A stretch of 64,000 nt of DNA from Soonwooa sp032062245 (GTDB lineage: Bacteria; Bacteroidota; Bacteroidia; Flavobacteriales; Weeksellaceae): NCBI RefSeq assembly GCF_032062245.1, contig NZ_DAMBQF010000006.1:1-64000 (forward strand), written 5' to 3'. The stretch's first letter is position 1. Each line of letters starts with the position of its first letter. This document shows, piece after piece, positions 35,711-44,397 of the stretch. The position numbers were made by a program, and so were the translations under genes. The notes beneath the pieces are model-generated. The model was not told where the DNA came from. It saw nothing but the letters and a program-made list of their open reading frames with translations, and did no database searches.

Positions 35711-38497
35711 TTAAAGTTTTTCAGCGATGTACTTTGCGGTTGCCGATATTTTATTCTTTGCTAAATCTTCAGGCGTTCCAGTGAAAACCACTTCGCCACC
35801 ATGTTTTCCAGCATTTGGACCAATATCGATAATATAATCAGCGCATTTGATGATGTCGGGTTGATGTTCAATCACAATCACCGAATGTCCAAGCTCGATC
35901 AAAGCTTGCAGCGATTTCATCAATTTATTAATATCATGGAAGTGCAATCCTGTCGACGGTTCATCAAAAACAAATAAAGTTTTGTCCGTCGTAACACCTT
36001 TTACTAGGAAAGACGCGAGTTTTACACGTTGCGCTTCGCCACCAGAAAGGGTAGAAGAGGATTGTCCTAGTTGCAAATAACCAAGTCCAACTTCTTGTAA
36101 TGGTTTTAGCTTTTGTACAATTTTGGATTCTTGCAATTCTGTGAAAAAGTTGATTGCTTCGTCAACGGTCATTTTTAAAATATCCGAAATGCTTTTCTCG
36201 TCAACTTTAACTTCAAGAATTTCACTTTTAAAACGTGTGCCGTGACAATGTTCGCATTCCAATTCGATGTCCGCCATAAATTGCATGGACACTGTGATCA
36301 CACCTTCGCCTTTACATTCGTCGCAACGTCCGCCATCTACATTGAAAGAGAAATGCTTAGGTTTTAATCCCATTAGCGACGCCGATTTTTGTTTCGAAAA
36401 TAAATCACGAATGTCGTCATAAGCTTTTAGATAAGTGACAGGATTAGAACGTGAAGATTTTCCGATGGGATTTTGGTCGATTAACTCAATGTTTTTAATC
36501 AACTTTTTTGGAAACTCCACACTGTCATAATCGGCTTTTTTGCCGCCCATTCCCAACTGAATTTGCACCGCATTGGTTAGGATTTCCTTCATCAAAGTTG
36601 ATTTTCCACTTCCGGAAACGCCCGTTACAACGGTTAAAACTTCCAATGGGACATCGACGTCAATATTTTTAAGATTGTTTTGACGAGCACCTTTTATTTT
36701 TATAAACTCTTTTGGAACACGACGCTTTTTCGGAACTTCAATATTTAGTTCGTTGTTAAGATATTTAGACGTTAAAGTATCTGCTTTTTTCAAATCTTTA
36801 TAATCACCAGCAAATACCAAATCGCCACCAAGATAACCCGCTTCTGGACCAATATCGATGATGTAGTCTGCAGCGTGCATTACGTCTTCATCGTGCTCTA
36901 CAACGATAACGGTGTTGCCAAGGTCACGAAGATTTTTTAGAACTTCAATAAGATTTTCGGTGTCGCGCGAGTGAAGACCAATACTAGGCTCGTCCAAAAT
37001 ATAAATGGAACCAACCAAAGAGCTTCCTAAACTTGTCGCCAAATTAATACGTTGACTTTCACCACCAGAAAGCGTGTTGGACGTTCTGTTAAGATTAAGA
37101 TAACCCAAACCAACTTTTAGTAAAAATCCGATTCGAGATTTTATTTCGTAAAGGAGACGTTTCGCAACTTCGGCATCATATTTTGATAATTTAAAACTTT
37201 CAATAATCGGTGAAAGCTCATCCAAAGGCAATTCAATCAAAGACTGGATGTTGTGCCCATCAATTTTTACCCAAGATGTTTCTTCACGCAATCTAAGACC
37301 TTCGCAAGTCGGACAAGTCGTTTTACCACGATAACGTGACAACATCACACGGTATTGAATTTTGTAAAGATTCTCCTCCAACATTTTGAAGAAATTATCA
37401 ATACTTGGGAAACTTGCAGACTTGTCGCCACGCCACAAATATTGTTTTTGTTCTTTTGTGAGTTGGTGGTAAGGCTTATGAATAGGGAAGTCTTTTGCTT
37501 TTTTAATGAAAGAGCGTTTCCATTCGCTCATTGTTTCGCCCTTCCAAGGTGCAATGGCATCTTCAAAAACAGACAGATTTTTATTTGGAATGACAAGATC
37601 TTCGTCAATGCCAATTATTTTGCCGTAACCTTCACAAGTTGGACAAGCGCCATAAGGATTGTTAAAGCTGAAATAATGTACATTCGGTTCATTAAAATCG
37701 ATGCCATCTAACTCAAATTTATTAGAGAAATCTCGAACCTCGTTGTTCTCTGTATTTTTCAAAAGACAACGTCCGTGACCTTCGTAGAACGCCATTTGGA
37801 TAGAATCCGCCAAACGTTGCAAGAAGTTTTCGTCCTCTTCGTAACTGAAACGGTCGATAACCAAAAATATTTCTGTATTAGCTTCTGGTACGAAACCAAA
37901 ACTTTCTAAATCCTCAATATTAGCAAGATTTCCGCCAACTTCCAAACGTGTAAAACCAGAAACCTTTAAAGTTTTTAGTTGTTCGGTAAAGTTGTCAACT
38001 TCATATTGCAAAGGTGCCATCAAGATAAAACTCGTGTCTTTTTTTGAAGCCTTAATAAAATCGATAACATCAGTTACAGAATCTTTTTTGACTTCCTCAC
38101 CAGAAATTGGTGAAAAAGTATGGCCAATTCTGGCGTACAACAACTTTAGATAATCATAGATTTCAGTCGATGTACCAACTGTAGAACGCGGATTTGACGA
38201 AATTACTTTCTGCTGAATCGCAATTGATGGCGCAAGACCTTTGATATCGTCAACTTTTGGTTTTTCTAATTTTCCTAAAAATTGTCGCGCATAAGAACTC
38301 AAACTTTCAACATAACGACGTTGACCTTCCGCATAGATTGTGTCGAAAGCTAGCGAAGATTTTCCACTTCCTGAAACGCCCGTTATCACAATGAGTTTGT
38401 TTTTTGGTATTAAAACATCAATGTGTTTCAGATTGTTAAGATGTGCGTTTTTAACAAAAAGTTGTTTTTTTATATCGATTTCTGCAGTTGTAGCCAT
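35711..38497 (-). CDS. uvrA: Excinuclease ABC subunit A
   Basis: DNA-damage recognition ATPase of nucleotide excision repair, partner of UvrB. The 928-residue protein has two ABC ATPase modules: Walker A GVSGSGKSSLAFDT near the N-terminus and GVSGSGKSTLMKE in the second half. There are two LSGGE signatures and CxxC zinc modules (CPTCEGYG, CDECKGEG, CEHCHG). The GTG at 38515 would overlap the promoter box, so the ATG at 38497 (MATTAEIDI) is preferred. It is a single-gene unit. Confidence 0.96.
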   Translation of the reverse strand: MATTAEIDIKKQLFVKNAHLNNLKHIDVLIPKNKLIVITGVSGSGKSSLAFDTIYAEGQRRYVESLSSYARQFLGKLEKPKVDDIKGLAPSIAIQQKVISSNPRSTVGTSTEIYDYLKLLYARIGHTFSPISGEEVKKDSVTDVIDFIKASKKDTSFILMAPLQYEVDNFTEQLKTLKVSGFTRLEVGGNLANIEDLESFGFVPEANTEIFLVIDRFSYEEDENFLQRLADSIQMAFYEGHGRCLLKNTENNEVRDFSNKFELDGIDFNEPNVHYFSFNNPYGACPTCEGYGKIIGIDEDLVIPNKNLSVFEDAIAPWKGETMSEWKRSFIKKAKDFPIHKPYHQLTKEQKQYLWRGDKSASFPSIDNFFKMLEENLYKIQYRVMLSRYRGKTTCPTCEGLRLREETSWVKIDGHNIQSLIELPLDELSPIIESFKLSKYDAEVAKRLLYEIKSRIGFLLKVGLGYLNLNRTSNTLSGGESQRINLATSLGSSLVGSIYILDEPSIGLHSRDTENLIEVLKNLRDLGNTVIVVEHDEDVMHAADYIIDIGPEAGYLGGDLVFAGDYKDLKKADTLTSKYLNNELNIEVPKKRRVPKEFIKIKGARQNNLKNIDVDVPLEVLTVVTGVSGSGKSTLMKEILTNAVQIQLGMGGKKADYDSVEFPKKLIKNIELIDQNPIGKSSRSNPVTYLKAYDDIRDLFSKQKSASLMGLKPKHFSFNVDGGRCDECKGEGVITVSMQFMADIELECEHCHGTRFKSEILEVKVDEKSISDILKMTVDEAINFFTELQESKIVQKLKPLQEVGLGYLQLGQSSSTLSGGEAQRVKLASFLVKGVTTDKTLFVFDEPSTGLHFHDINKLMKSLQALIELGHSVIVIEHQPDIIKCADYIIDIGPNAGKHGGEVVFTGTPEDLAKNKISATAKYIAEKL

Positions 38498-38514
38498 ATC
38501 AAAATTAAGACCCA

Positions 38515-38522
38515 CAAAATTA
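38515..38522 (-). promoter_or_regulatory. Promoter -7 box of uvrA
   Basis: TAATTTTG on the minus strand ends 17 nt before the preferred ATG. A second identical octamer occurs at 38500-38507. No SOS-type operator was recognised. Confidence 0.5.
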
Positions 38523-38618
38523 CGAAAAAATGCGTTTTTTTCAGCTAGTTATTTTGTTAATGTTTATTTAGAAATCCTTTGAAAATTTTAGGTTTAAATT
38601 ATAAACAGTTTCTTAAAG

Positions 38619-38647
38619 AAAAAGAGCAGTAAAATAAATTACTGCTC
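38619..38647 (-). terminator. Orphan minus-strand terminator
   Basis: GAGCAGTAA-AATAAA-TTACTGCTC (9-bp perfect stem) is followed on the minus strand by CTTTTTC. No annotated gene ends here, which points to a short transcript from the uvrA/TonB-receptor gap. Confidence 0.75.
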
Positions 38648-38710
38648 AAGTGATAACTTAAAATATAGCAATTTCTTATGAAGAAAATTGTTTCGTTTTT
38701 CTGTCAACAT
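38639..38710 (-). CDS. Candidate small ORF ending inside a terminator
   Basis: A 23-residue basic ORF (MLTEKRNNFLHKK and following) ends with its TAA in the left arm of the terminator at 38619-38647. An imperfect promoter-like TATCCTTTG lies just upstream (38716-38724). Together with 23795-23872 it is the second case in this window of a tiny ORF overlapping an orphan terminator. Coding is not proven. Confidence 0.3.
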   Translation of the reverse strand: MLTEKRNNFLHKKLLYFKLSLEQ

Positions 38711-38836
38711 ATTAACAAAGGATAATACTGGTTGTTAATATTGTTTTGTTTTGAAATGTCAAAGTAATATTTTTTTTATTTAAAATATTGTTTTAAAGGA
38801 AATATTTAATTTAATCTTAAAATAAATTATTTTTTG

Positions 38837-38868
38837 TTGTTGATTTTTTTAATTATTGCATAGCTTTG
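38837..38868 (+). promoter_or_regulatory. Promoter of the TonB-dependent receptor gene
   Basis: TTG repeats at 38837-38842 are followed after 18 nt by TAGCTTTG (38861-38868), a good -33/-7 pair. The ATG follows 23 nt later. Confidence 0.65.
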
Positions 38869-38891
38869 CCCCCGTAAAATTGTAAAAAACT

Positions 38892-40688
38892 ATGAAAAAG
38901 CTTTTGTTAACGGGTTTTGCGTTGTCTTGTGCATTTTTTTCGGCACAGCAGCAAGACATAGAAGAAGTTGTCGTAAAAGGAAAATTTTTTTCAACTCCAA
39001 TTACTAAAGTTGCGGAAAATATTACGGTTATTTCTAAAAAACAAATTCAAGAATCACCAGCACGAAGCGTTGCTGATTTGCTACAATATTTCACTGGGAT
39101 GGATATGCGTCGCCGTGGGATGAATGATGTACAAACAGATCTTAGTATTCGTGGTAGCTCTTTCGAGCAGGTTTTGGTTCTGATAAATGGTATCAAAATG
39201 AATGATGCACAAACGGGACATAACACGTTTAATCTTCCTTTTGATATGGCGAGTATCGATCGTGTTGAGATTATAAAAGGTCCTGCAGCACGACGTTTTG
39301 GACAGAATGCTTACGGAGGTGTCATTAATATTATTACCAATGTTGGTAAAGACAATGCTTATCAAATTAATGCTGCAGGTGGGGATTTCAAAACTTGGTC
39401 TCTTGGTGCTTCTGCTGATTTTGGAAACGAAAATTTCGGAAATTTTATTCAAGTTGGTAAAGCAGAATCTGCGGGTTATCGTTTTAACACAGACTCCGAT
39501 GTGCAAAATGTTTGGTATCAAAATCAGTTTAAAATCAAAGATGCAAACTTCAAAATGCAAGCTGGTTTTACAGAGAAAAAATTTGGTGCAAATGGATTTT
39601 ATTCGTCACCACTAGCCAAGGATCAATACGAAGAGACACAAACATCTTTGGTGAGTGCGTCTTACGATCAGTCTTTTGGAAATTTTGGAGTCAACGCCAA
39701 TGTGTATTGGAGAAGAGGACAGGATATGTATTTGTTTAACCGTGTTAAGCCCGAAATCTACCGTAATATGCACATCGGTAACAATATTGGCGGTGAGTTG
39801 AATACGTCTTACGTGTCAAGTTTGGGGAAATCAGGTTTGGGTGTCGAGTTCCGTAACGAAGCGCTTCGCAGCAATAATCTAGGCGAAAGAGAGCGTTTTA
39901 TCACGCAAGTTTTTTTTGAACATCACATTAGTTTGCTAGATCAAAAACTTAACATTATCCCAGGTGTAAGTTGGGCGAATTATCCAGGGACTGGCAACTT
40001 TTTTTATCCAGGTTTAGATGTCGGATATAATCTAGATGAGCACAACAAAATCTACGGAAATGTAGCTAAAACCAACCGAATCCCTACTTACACAGATCTT
40101 TATTATGTTAGTAAAACCGAAACTGGTAATCCTAACTTAAAACCAGAAAATGCATGGAATTACGAAATTGGCTATCAATATCAACGTGCATATTCTCTTT
40201 TGAAAGTAAGTGGTTTCGGTAGAAATACGGATAACGCCATTGACTGGACAAAGGATTCGTTGGCTGCTATTTGGCGTGCCGAAAATATTAGCAATGTAAA
40301 AACACTTGGTTTTGAAACCGAGGTCGCTCAAAAATTTAATTGGATTGTTAATAATCTATCTGTAGGTTATACTTATTTGGATAACAAAATTAATCGTGAA
40401 GATCAAGCCTTTTCCAAGTATGTTTTAGATAATCTTCGTCATCAATTCAATGCAAAATTGCAAGCAAAATATTGGCGATTCGGGACAGAAGTTGTCTATC
40501 GTTACAATGAGAGAATCGCTTTGGGAAGTTATAATCTTCTAGATGCGAAGTTAAATTATCAAACAGATAAGCTTAATATTTATCTTCTAGTCAATAATAT
40601 TACAAATGCAGAATATACCGAAACGAGCCTAGTGCCAATGCCAGATCGTTGGTTTATGCTAGGATTTACGTTTAAAAATAAGTTTTAG
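38892..40688 (+). CDS. TonB-dependent outer-membrane receptor
   Basis: This 598-residue receptor has a signal peptide (1-19). A TonB-box-like segment IEEVVVKGK follows, then a plug domain (about 35-150: SVADLLQYFTGM, IRGSSFEQVLVLINGIKM, DRVEIIKGPAARRFGQNAYGGVINIIT) and a 22-strand-type barrel ending in FMLGFTFKNKF. There is no N-terminal carboxypeptidase-like domain and no SusD partner, so it resembles BtuB or siderophore receptors rather than a glycan-uptake pair. The ligand is unknown. Confidence 0.9.
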   Translation: MKKLLLTGFALSCAFFSAQQQDIEEVVVKGKFFSTPITKVAENITVISKKQIQESPARSVADLLQYFTGMDMRRRGMNDVQTDLSIRGSSFEQVLVLINGIKMNDAQTGHNTFNLPFDMASIDRVEIIKGPAARRFGQNAYGGVINIITNVGKDNAYQINAAGGDFKTWSLGASADFGNENFGNFIQVGKAESAGYRFNTDSDVQNVWYQNQFKIKDANFKMQAGFTEKKFGANGFYSSPLAKDQYEETQTSLVSASYDQSFGNFGVNANVYWRRGQDMYLFNRVKPEIYRNMHIGNNIGGELNTSYVSSLGKSGLGVEFRNEALRSNNLGERERFITQVFFEHHISLLDQKLNIIPGVSWANYPGTGNFFYPGLDVGYNLDEHNKIYGNVAKTNRIPTYTDLYYVSKTETGNPNLKPENAWNYEIGYQYQRAYSLLKVSGFGRNTDNAIDWTKDSLAAIWRAENISNVKTLGFETEVAQKFNWIVNNLSVGYTYLDNKINREDQAFSKYVLDNLRHQFNAKLQAKYWRFGTEVVYRYNERIALGSYNLLDAKLNYQTDKLNIYLLVNNITNAEYTETSLVPMPDRWFMLGFTFKNKF

Positions 40689-40694
40689 AAACAC

Positions 40695-40724
40695 AACATC
40701 CGTCATTAAGGCGGATGTTTTTAT
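40695..40724 (+). terminator. Terminator of the TonB-receptor gene
   Basis: AACATCCG pairs with CGGATGTT, followed by TTTATTTT. Confidence 0.8.
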
Positions 40725-40730
40725 TTTACT

Positions 40731-40738
40731 TAATTTTG
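40731..40738 (+). promoter_or_regulatory. Promoter -7 box of the CvfB-like gene
   Basis: TAATTTTG lies between the preceding terminator and the ATG at 40754, so the upstream in-frame start at 40715 is unlikely. Confidence 0.5.
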
Positions 40739-40753
40739 CAACAAATATTTACA

Positions 40754-41578
40754 ATGCAAGTAGGAAAATTCCAGACGCTAAAGGTTTCAGAAGTTAATAA
40801 TTCAGGTTACATTTTGATAGATGAATTAGGTGAGAAAGCCTTTTTATCTAAGATTCTAGTTAATTCGACTTTAGAAGTTGATCAAGATGTTGACGTTTTT
40901 GTGTATCAAGATGATGACAAATTAAAAGCGACTACCGAAACGCCTTTATGCGAAGTCGACGAATTTGCCGTGATGACTTGTGTGCAAAGTTTGCCGAGTG
41001 GTGCTTTTATGGACTGGGGAATTATCAAAGATTTGTTCGTGCCTTATAAACAACAAAAAGGGAAAATTCTTGAAAGCAAACGTTATATCGTTTACGTCTA
41101 TATTGATGAAGAGAGTGGTAGAATTACGGGTACAACCAAGTTTAAACGTAATCCGCAATACACAGATTTACCATTTAAAAAAGGTGATAAAGTCGATTTA
41201 TTAATGATTGGCGAATCCGAATTAGGATGGAATGTTATCATTGATAAAAAATATATTGCATTAATCTACGCTTCTGACGTTTATAAAAAGTTATATCCAC
41301 TTTCTACTGAACAAGGTTATATTAAGGCGATTCGTGAAGATGGTAAGATTGATGTGTCTCTACAACCAGAAGGTTTTGAAAATATCGATGAGTTCAAACA
41401 AAAAATTATTGATAAACTAAATGACAACTACGGTTTGATTTATTTGTCGGATAAATCATCTCCTGAAGAGATAAAAGATGAATTGCAAATGAGTAAAAAG
41501 AACTTCAAGAAGGCGATTGGCGGTCTTTATAAAGACAAAATAATCGAAATTGAAGATGATAAAATCAGATTACTATAA
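40754..41578 (+). CDS. CvfB/YitL-like S1 RNA-binding protein
   Basis: This 274-residue protein has tandem S1-like OB folds (about 1-65, 70-130 with GAFMDWGIIKDLFVPYKQQ, and 145-205). It ends in a winged-helix-like tail (KSSPEEIKDELQMSKKNFKKAIGGLYKDKII). This is the CvfB architecture; Staphylococcus CvfB binds RNA and affects virulence genes. Its role in Bacteroidota is unknown. The epimerase gene follows almost immediately, so the two form an operon. Confidence 0.87.
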   Translation: MQVGKFQTLKVSEVNNSGYILIDELGEKAFLSKILVNSTLEVDQDVDVFVYQDDDKLKATTETPLCEVDEFAVMTCVQSLPSGAFMDWGIIKDLFVPYKQQKGKILESKRYIVYVYIDEESGRITGTTKFKRNPQYTDLPFKKGDKVDLLMIGESELGWNVIIDKKYIALIYASDVYKKLYPLSTEQGYIKAIREDGKIDVSLQPEGFENIDEFKQKIIDKLNDNYGLIYLSDKSSPEEIKDELQMSKKNFKKAIGGLYKDKIIEIEDDKIRLL

Positions 41579-41581
41579 TTG

Positions 41582-42496
41582 ATGATGAAATCTAAAGTTC
41601 TTGTCACTGGCGCTACAGGTTTAATCGGTTCTGCATTGTGTGAATTGCTCGTTTCTAAAGGTTACGACGTTCATGTTTTGGTAAGATTCAACGACGAAAA
41701 GCAGCAAAGTCCTTATAAAGCTTTTAAATTAGATTATGATAATAATTCTATCGAAGATGGTGCTTTGGACGGCGTTGAGTATGTTGTACATCTTGCTGGC
41801 GCGCCCATTGCGATGCGTTGGACAAAGTCTTACAAAAAATTAGTTGTAGATAGTCGTGTAATTTCTGCGGACATTATCAAAGCTGAAATTGAAAAACAAA
41901 ATATAACACTTAAAGCTTTTATTTCTGCGTCGGCGATTGGCTATTATGGTGCAATAACGTCTGATAAAATCTTTGTTGAAACAGATTCGCCTGCCGAGGA
42001 TTTTCTTGGTAAAGTTTGTCAAGCTTGGGAAAATAAAGCTTTGGATTTTAAGAATGTTGCCGATAGAGTGGTGATGTTGCGGACTTCTGGCGTTTTGTCT
42101 GACAAAGGAGGACTTTTAGCAGAATTAAAAACACCAATCGAGAAAAATTCGGGTGCACCATTAGGAAGTGGAAAGCAATATGTACCATGGATTCATATCG
42201 ATGATATGTCTGCGATGTATTTGCAAGCGATCGAGGACGATACAATGATTGGCGCTTACAATGCTGCTGCGCCTGAGCATATCACCAATAAAGATTTAAC
42301 GAAAGCCGTCGCGAAACAACTTAAAAAGAAACTGTGGTTTCCGAATGTTCCTGCTTTTGGATTAAAAATAATGTTTGGCGAAATGGCGAATTTAATCTTA
42401 AAAGGAAGTCGCGTTTCTTCGGAAAAGATTTTAAAACAAGGATTTCAATTTAAGTTTCCAAAATTAGAAGATGCTTTGAAGAATTTGTTGAAATAA
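41582..42496 (+). CDS. TIGR01777-family NAD(P)-dependent epimerase-like oxidoreductase
   Basis: This extended short-chain dehydrogenase has about 304 residues. It has the nucleotide loop VTGATGLIGSAL, HLAGAPI, the catalytic-region SASAIGYYG and a C-terminal DUF1731-like helix (EKILKQGFQFKFPKLEDAL). Members resemble sugar-nucleotide epimerases but the substrate is unknown. Two ATGs (41582 and 41585) follow a TTG; the first is chosen. It directly follows the CvfB-like gene. Confidence 0.9.
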   Translation: MMKSKVLVTGATGLIGSALCELLVSKGYDVHVLVRFNDEKQQSPYKAFKLDYDNNSIEDGALDGVEYVVHLAGAPIAMRWTKSYKKLVVDSRVISADIIKAEIEKQNITLKAFISASAIGYYGAITSDKIFVETDSPAEDFLGKVCQAWENKALDFKNVADRVVMLRTSGVLSDKGGLLAELKTPIEKNSGAPLGSGKQYVPWIHIDDMSAMYLQAIEDDTMIGAYNAAAPEHITNKDLTKAVAKQLKKKLWFPNVPAFGLKIMFGEMANLILKGSRVSSEKILKQGFQFKFPKLEDALKNLLK

Positions 42497-42505
42497 TAAT
42501 TTATT

Positions 42506-42540
42506 AAAAAAAATGGCTACCAAATTTGGTAGCCATTTTA
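42506..42540. terminator. Bidirectional terminator
   Basis: AAAATGGCTACCAAA and TTTGGTAGCCATTTT form a 15-bp perfect palindrome flanked by A on one side and T on the other. It separates two convergent genes. Confidence 0.92.
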
Positions 42541-42546
42541 TTTATA

Positions 42547-44307
42547 TTATCTATCATAAAGTTTGTTATAAAGATCCATAAAATGTTCTTTAATCACTTT
42601 ACGTTTTAACTTCAAAGTTGGTGTCAACATACCGTTTTCCTCAGACCAAATCTCGGGCGTTAATTCTATTTTTTTGATTTGTTCCCAATGGCCAAGATCC
42701 TTGTTGATGTTTTTCATTTCTTTTTCGATGGCAACTTTTAGTTCTGGACTTTTCGCAATCTCTTCAGGCGTCGTCCCGATGTTGACATTGTTATCTTTCG
42801 CCCATTTTTTAGCATAGTCAAAGTCGGGTTGTATAAGTGCTGTTGGCATTTTTTCACCTTCGCCAACAACCATAATTTGTTCAATAAATAAAGAAGCCTT
42901 CGCAAGATTTTCGATGACTTGTGGCGCAACATATTTGCCGCCCGACGTTTTGAACATTTCCTTCTTTCTATCTGTAATAAAAAGGAATCCATCTTTATCT
43001 AAATGTCCAATATCACCTGTTTTGAAGTAGCCTTCATTATCAAAAGCTTCTCTACTTAGTTCTGGATTTTTGTAATAACCTTGGGTTACCGTTGGTCCTT
43101 TAACCGTTATTTCGCCATCTTCGGCTATTTTAACATTAACATTAAAAAGAGGTTTTCCGATGGAACCCATTTTCATAAAGTCAAAACTGTTAACCGAAAT
43201 TACAGGCGAAGTTTCTGTCAAACCATAACCTTCCTGAATCGGAATGCCAGCTGCCTGAAACATAATATTAAGTCGTGTAGAAAGTGGCGCAGATCCAGAA
43301 ACTAAAGTTAAAATATTACCTCCAATACCAGCTCTCCATTTAGAGAAAACCAATTTGTCAGCAATCTTGTGGAAGAAACTTTTTGGTGCTCCAAGTTTAT
43401 AATTTTCGGCAATTTTGAGTGACCATAAGAAAATACTTTTTTTGATGCCGCCAGCTTCGGTTCCTTTTTTATAAATTGAATCATAAACTTTCTCGATAAC
43501 ACGCGGAACAACAGTCATATAATGCGGTTTTACTTCTTGAAGATTTTCACTAAGCTTGTCTGTGCTTTCAGCGAAATAAATAGCAAAACCATTGTAAGTG
43601 AAAAGGTAGAAAATCATCCTTTCGAAGACGTGACACATTGGTAAAAAACTTAATGCACGACTGTCGTTGCCCTGTCTGCGCGGGATTCTGTCTTCGCAAC
43701 CAATGATGTCTTGGGCGATATTGTTGTGCGTTAACATCACACCTTTTGGTTTTCCTGTCGTTCCAGAAGTGTAGATAATCGACACTAAATCGTCTGGATA
43801 AATTTCTTTTTTTATTTGGTCAACTTCAGCTTGAAGACTGTCGTCTTTCCCAAGTTCTAAAATATCTTCCCAATGTTTAGCAGCATTAACTTTATCAAAA
43901 GTATAAATCTCCTTCATCAAGGGAAGTTGATCACGGATTTCATTAATTTTATTAAATAATTTTTCATCTGATACAAAACAAAATAACGAATCCGAATCGT
44001 CAAGATTATAGACGAAATCCGCTTTCGAAATCGATGGATAGATAGGAACCGTGATAATACCGAGTTGTAAAGCTGCTTGGTCGATAATGCACCATTCGGT
44101 TCTGTTGGTTGTGGTGATAAGTCCTATTTTGTCACCTTTTTTTAAACCTAATTTTATTAAACCTCTAGAAAATTGATTGCTTTTTGTAATGAATTCTTCA
44201 GTTGAAAGATTTCTCCAACTTCCACCAATTTTGTCATTGATGTAGTCTTTTTTTGGATATTTTTCTAGTGTAATATAAGGAATATCGAAAATTCGAGTTA
44301 ATGTCAT
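42547..44307 (-). CDS. Long-chain acyl-CoA synthetase, copy 1
   Basis: Activates fatty acids with ATP and CoA. The 586-residue AMP-binding enzyme has the P-loop-like IIYTSGTTGKPKGVMLTH, the A5-type motif EGYGLTETSPV, KTGDIGHLDKDGFLFITDRKKEMFKTSGGK and a C-terminal domain. An additional 12 codons are open upstream, but a promoter box at 44332-44339 lies there, so the ATG at 44307 (MTLTRIFDIP) is preferred. A similar paralogue is the next gene upstream, with a terminator between them. Confidence 0.92.
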   Translation of the reverse strand: MTLTRIFDIPYITLEKYPKKDYINDKIGGSWRNLSTEEFITKSNQFSRGLIKLGLKKGDKIGLITTTNRTEWCIIDQAALQLGIITVPIYPSISKADFVYNLDDSDSLFCFVSDEKLFNKINEIRDQLPLMKEIYTFDKVNAAKHWEDILELGKDDSLQAEVDQIKKEIYPDDLVSIIYTSGTTGKPKGVMLTHNNIAQDIIGCEDRIPRRQGNDSRALSFLPMCHVFERMIFYLFTYNGFAIYFAESTDKLSENLQEVKPHYMTVVPRVIEKVYDSIYKKGTEAGGIKKSIFLWSLKIAENYKLGAPKSFFHKIADKLVFSKWRAGIGGNILTLVSGSAPLSTRLNIMFQAAGIPIQEGYGLTETSPVISVNSFDFMKMGSIGKPLFNVNVKIAEDGEITVKGPTVTQGYYKNPELSREAFDNEGYFKTGDIGHLDKDGFLFITDRKKEMFKTSGGKYVAPQVIENLAKASLFIEQIMVVGEGEKMPTALIQPDFDYAKKWAKDNNVNIGTTPEEIAKSPELKVAIEKEMKNINKDLGHWEQIKKIELTPEIWSEENGMLTPTLKLKRKVIKEHFMDLYNKLYDR

Positions 44308-44331
44308 GTTGCTTGTAACAAAGATTGAATG

Positions 44332-44339
44332 CAAATATA
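44332..44339 (-). promoter_or_regulatory. Promoter -7 box of acyl-CoA synthetase 1
   Basis: TATATTTG on the minus strand, 24 nt before the ATG at 44307. It decides the start codon. Confidence 0.55.
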
Positions 44340-44360
44340 ACAATTATGAGTTTTTTCAAA

Positions 44361-44388
44361 AAAATAAAGCTATCCAATGGATAGCTTT
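44361..44388 (-). terminator. Terminator of acyl-CoA synthetase 2
   Basis: AAAGCTATCCA and TGGATAGCTTT pair around one base. The minus strand continues with TATTTTTTT. Confidence 0.88.
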
Positions 44389-44397
44389 TTATGTTAA

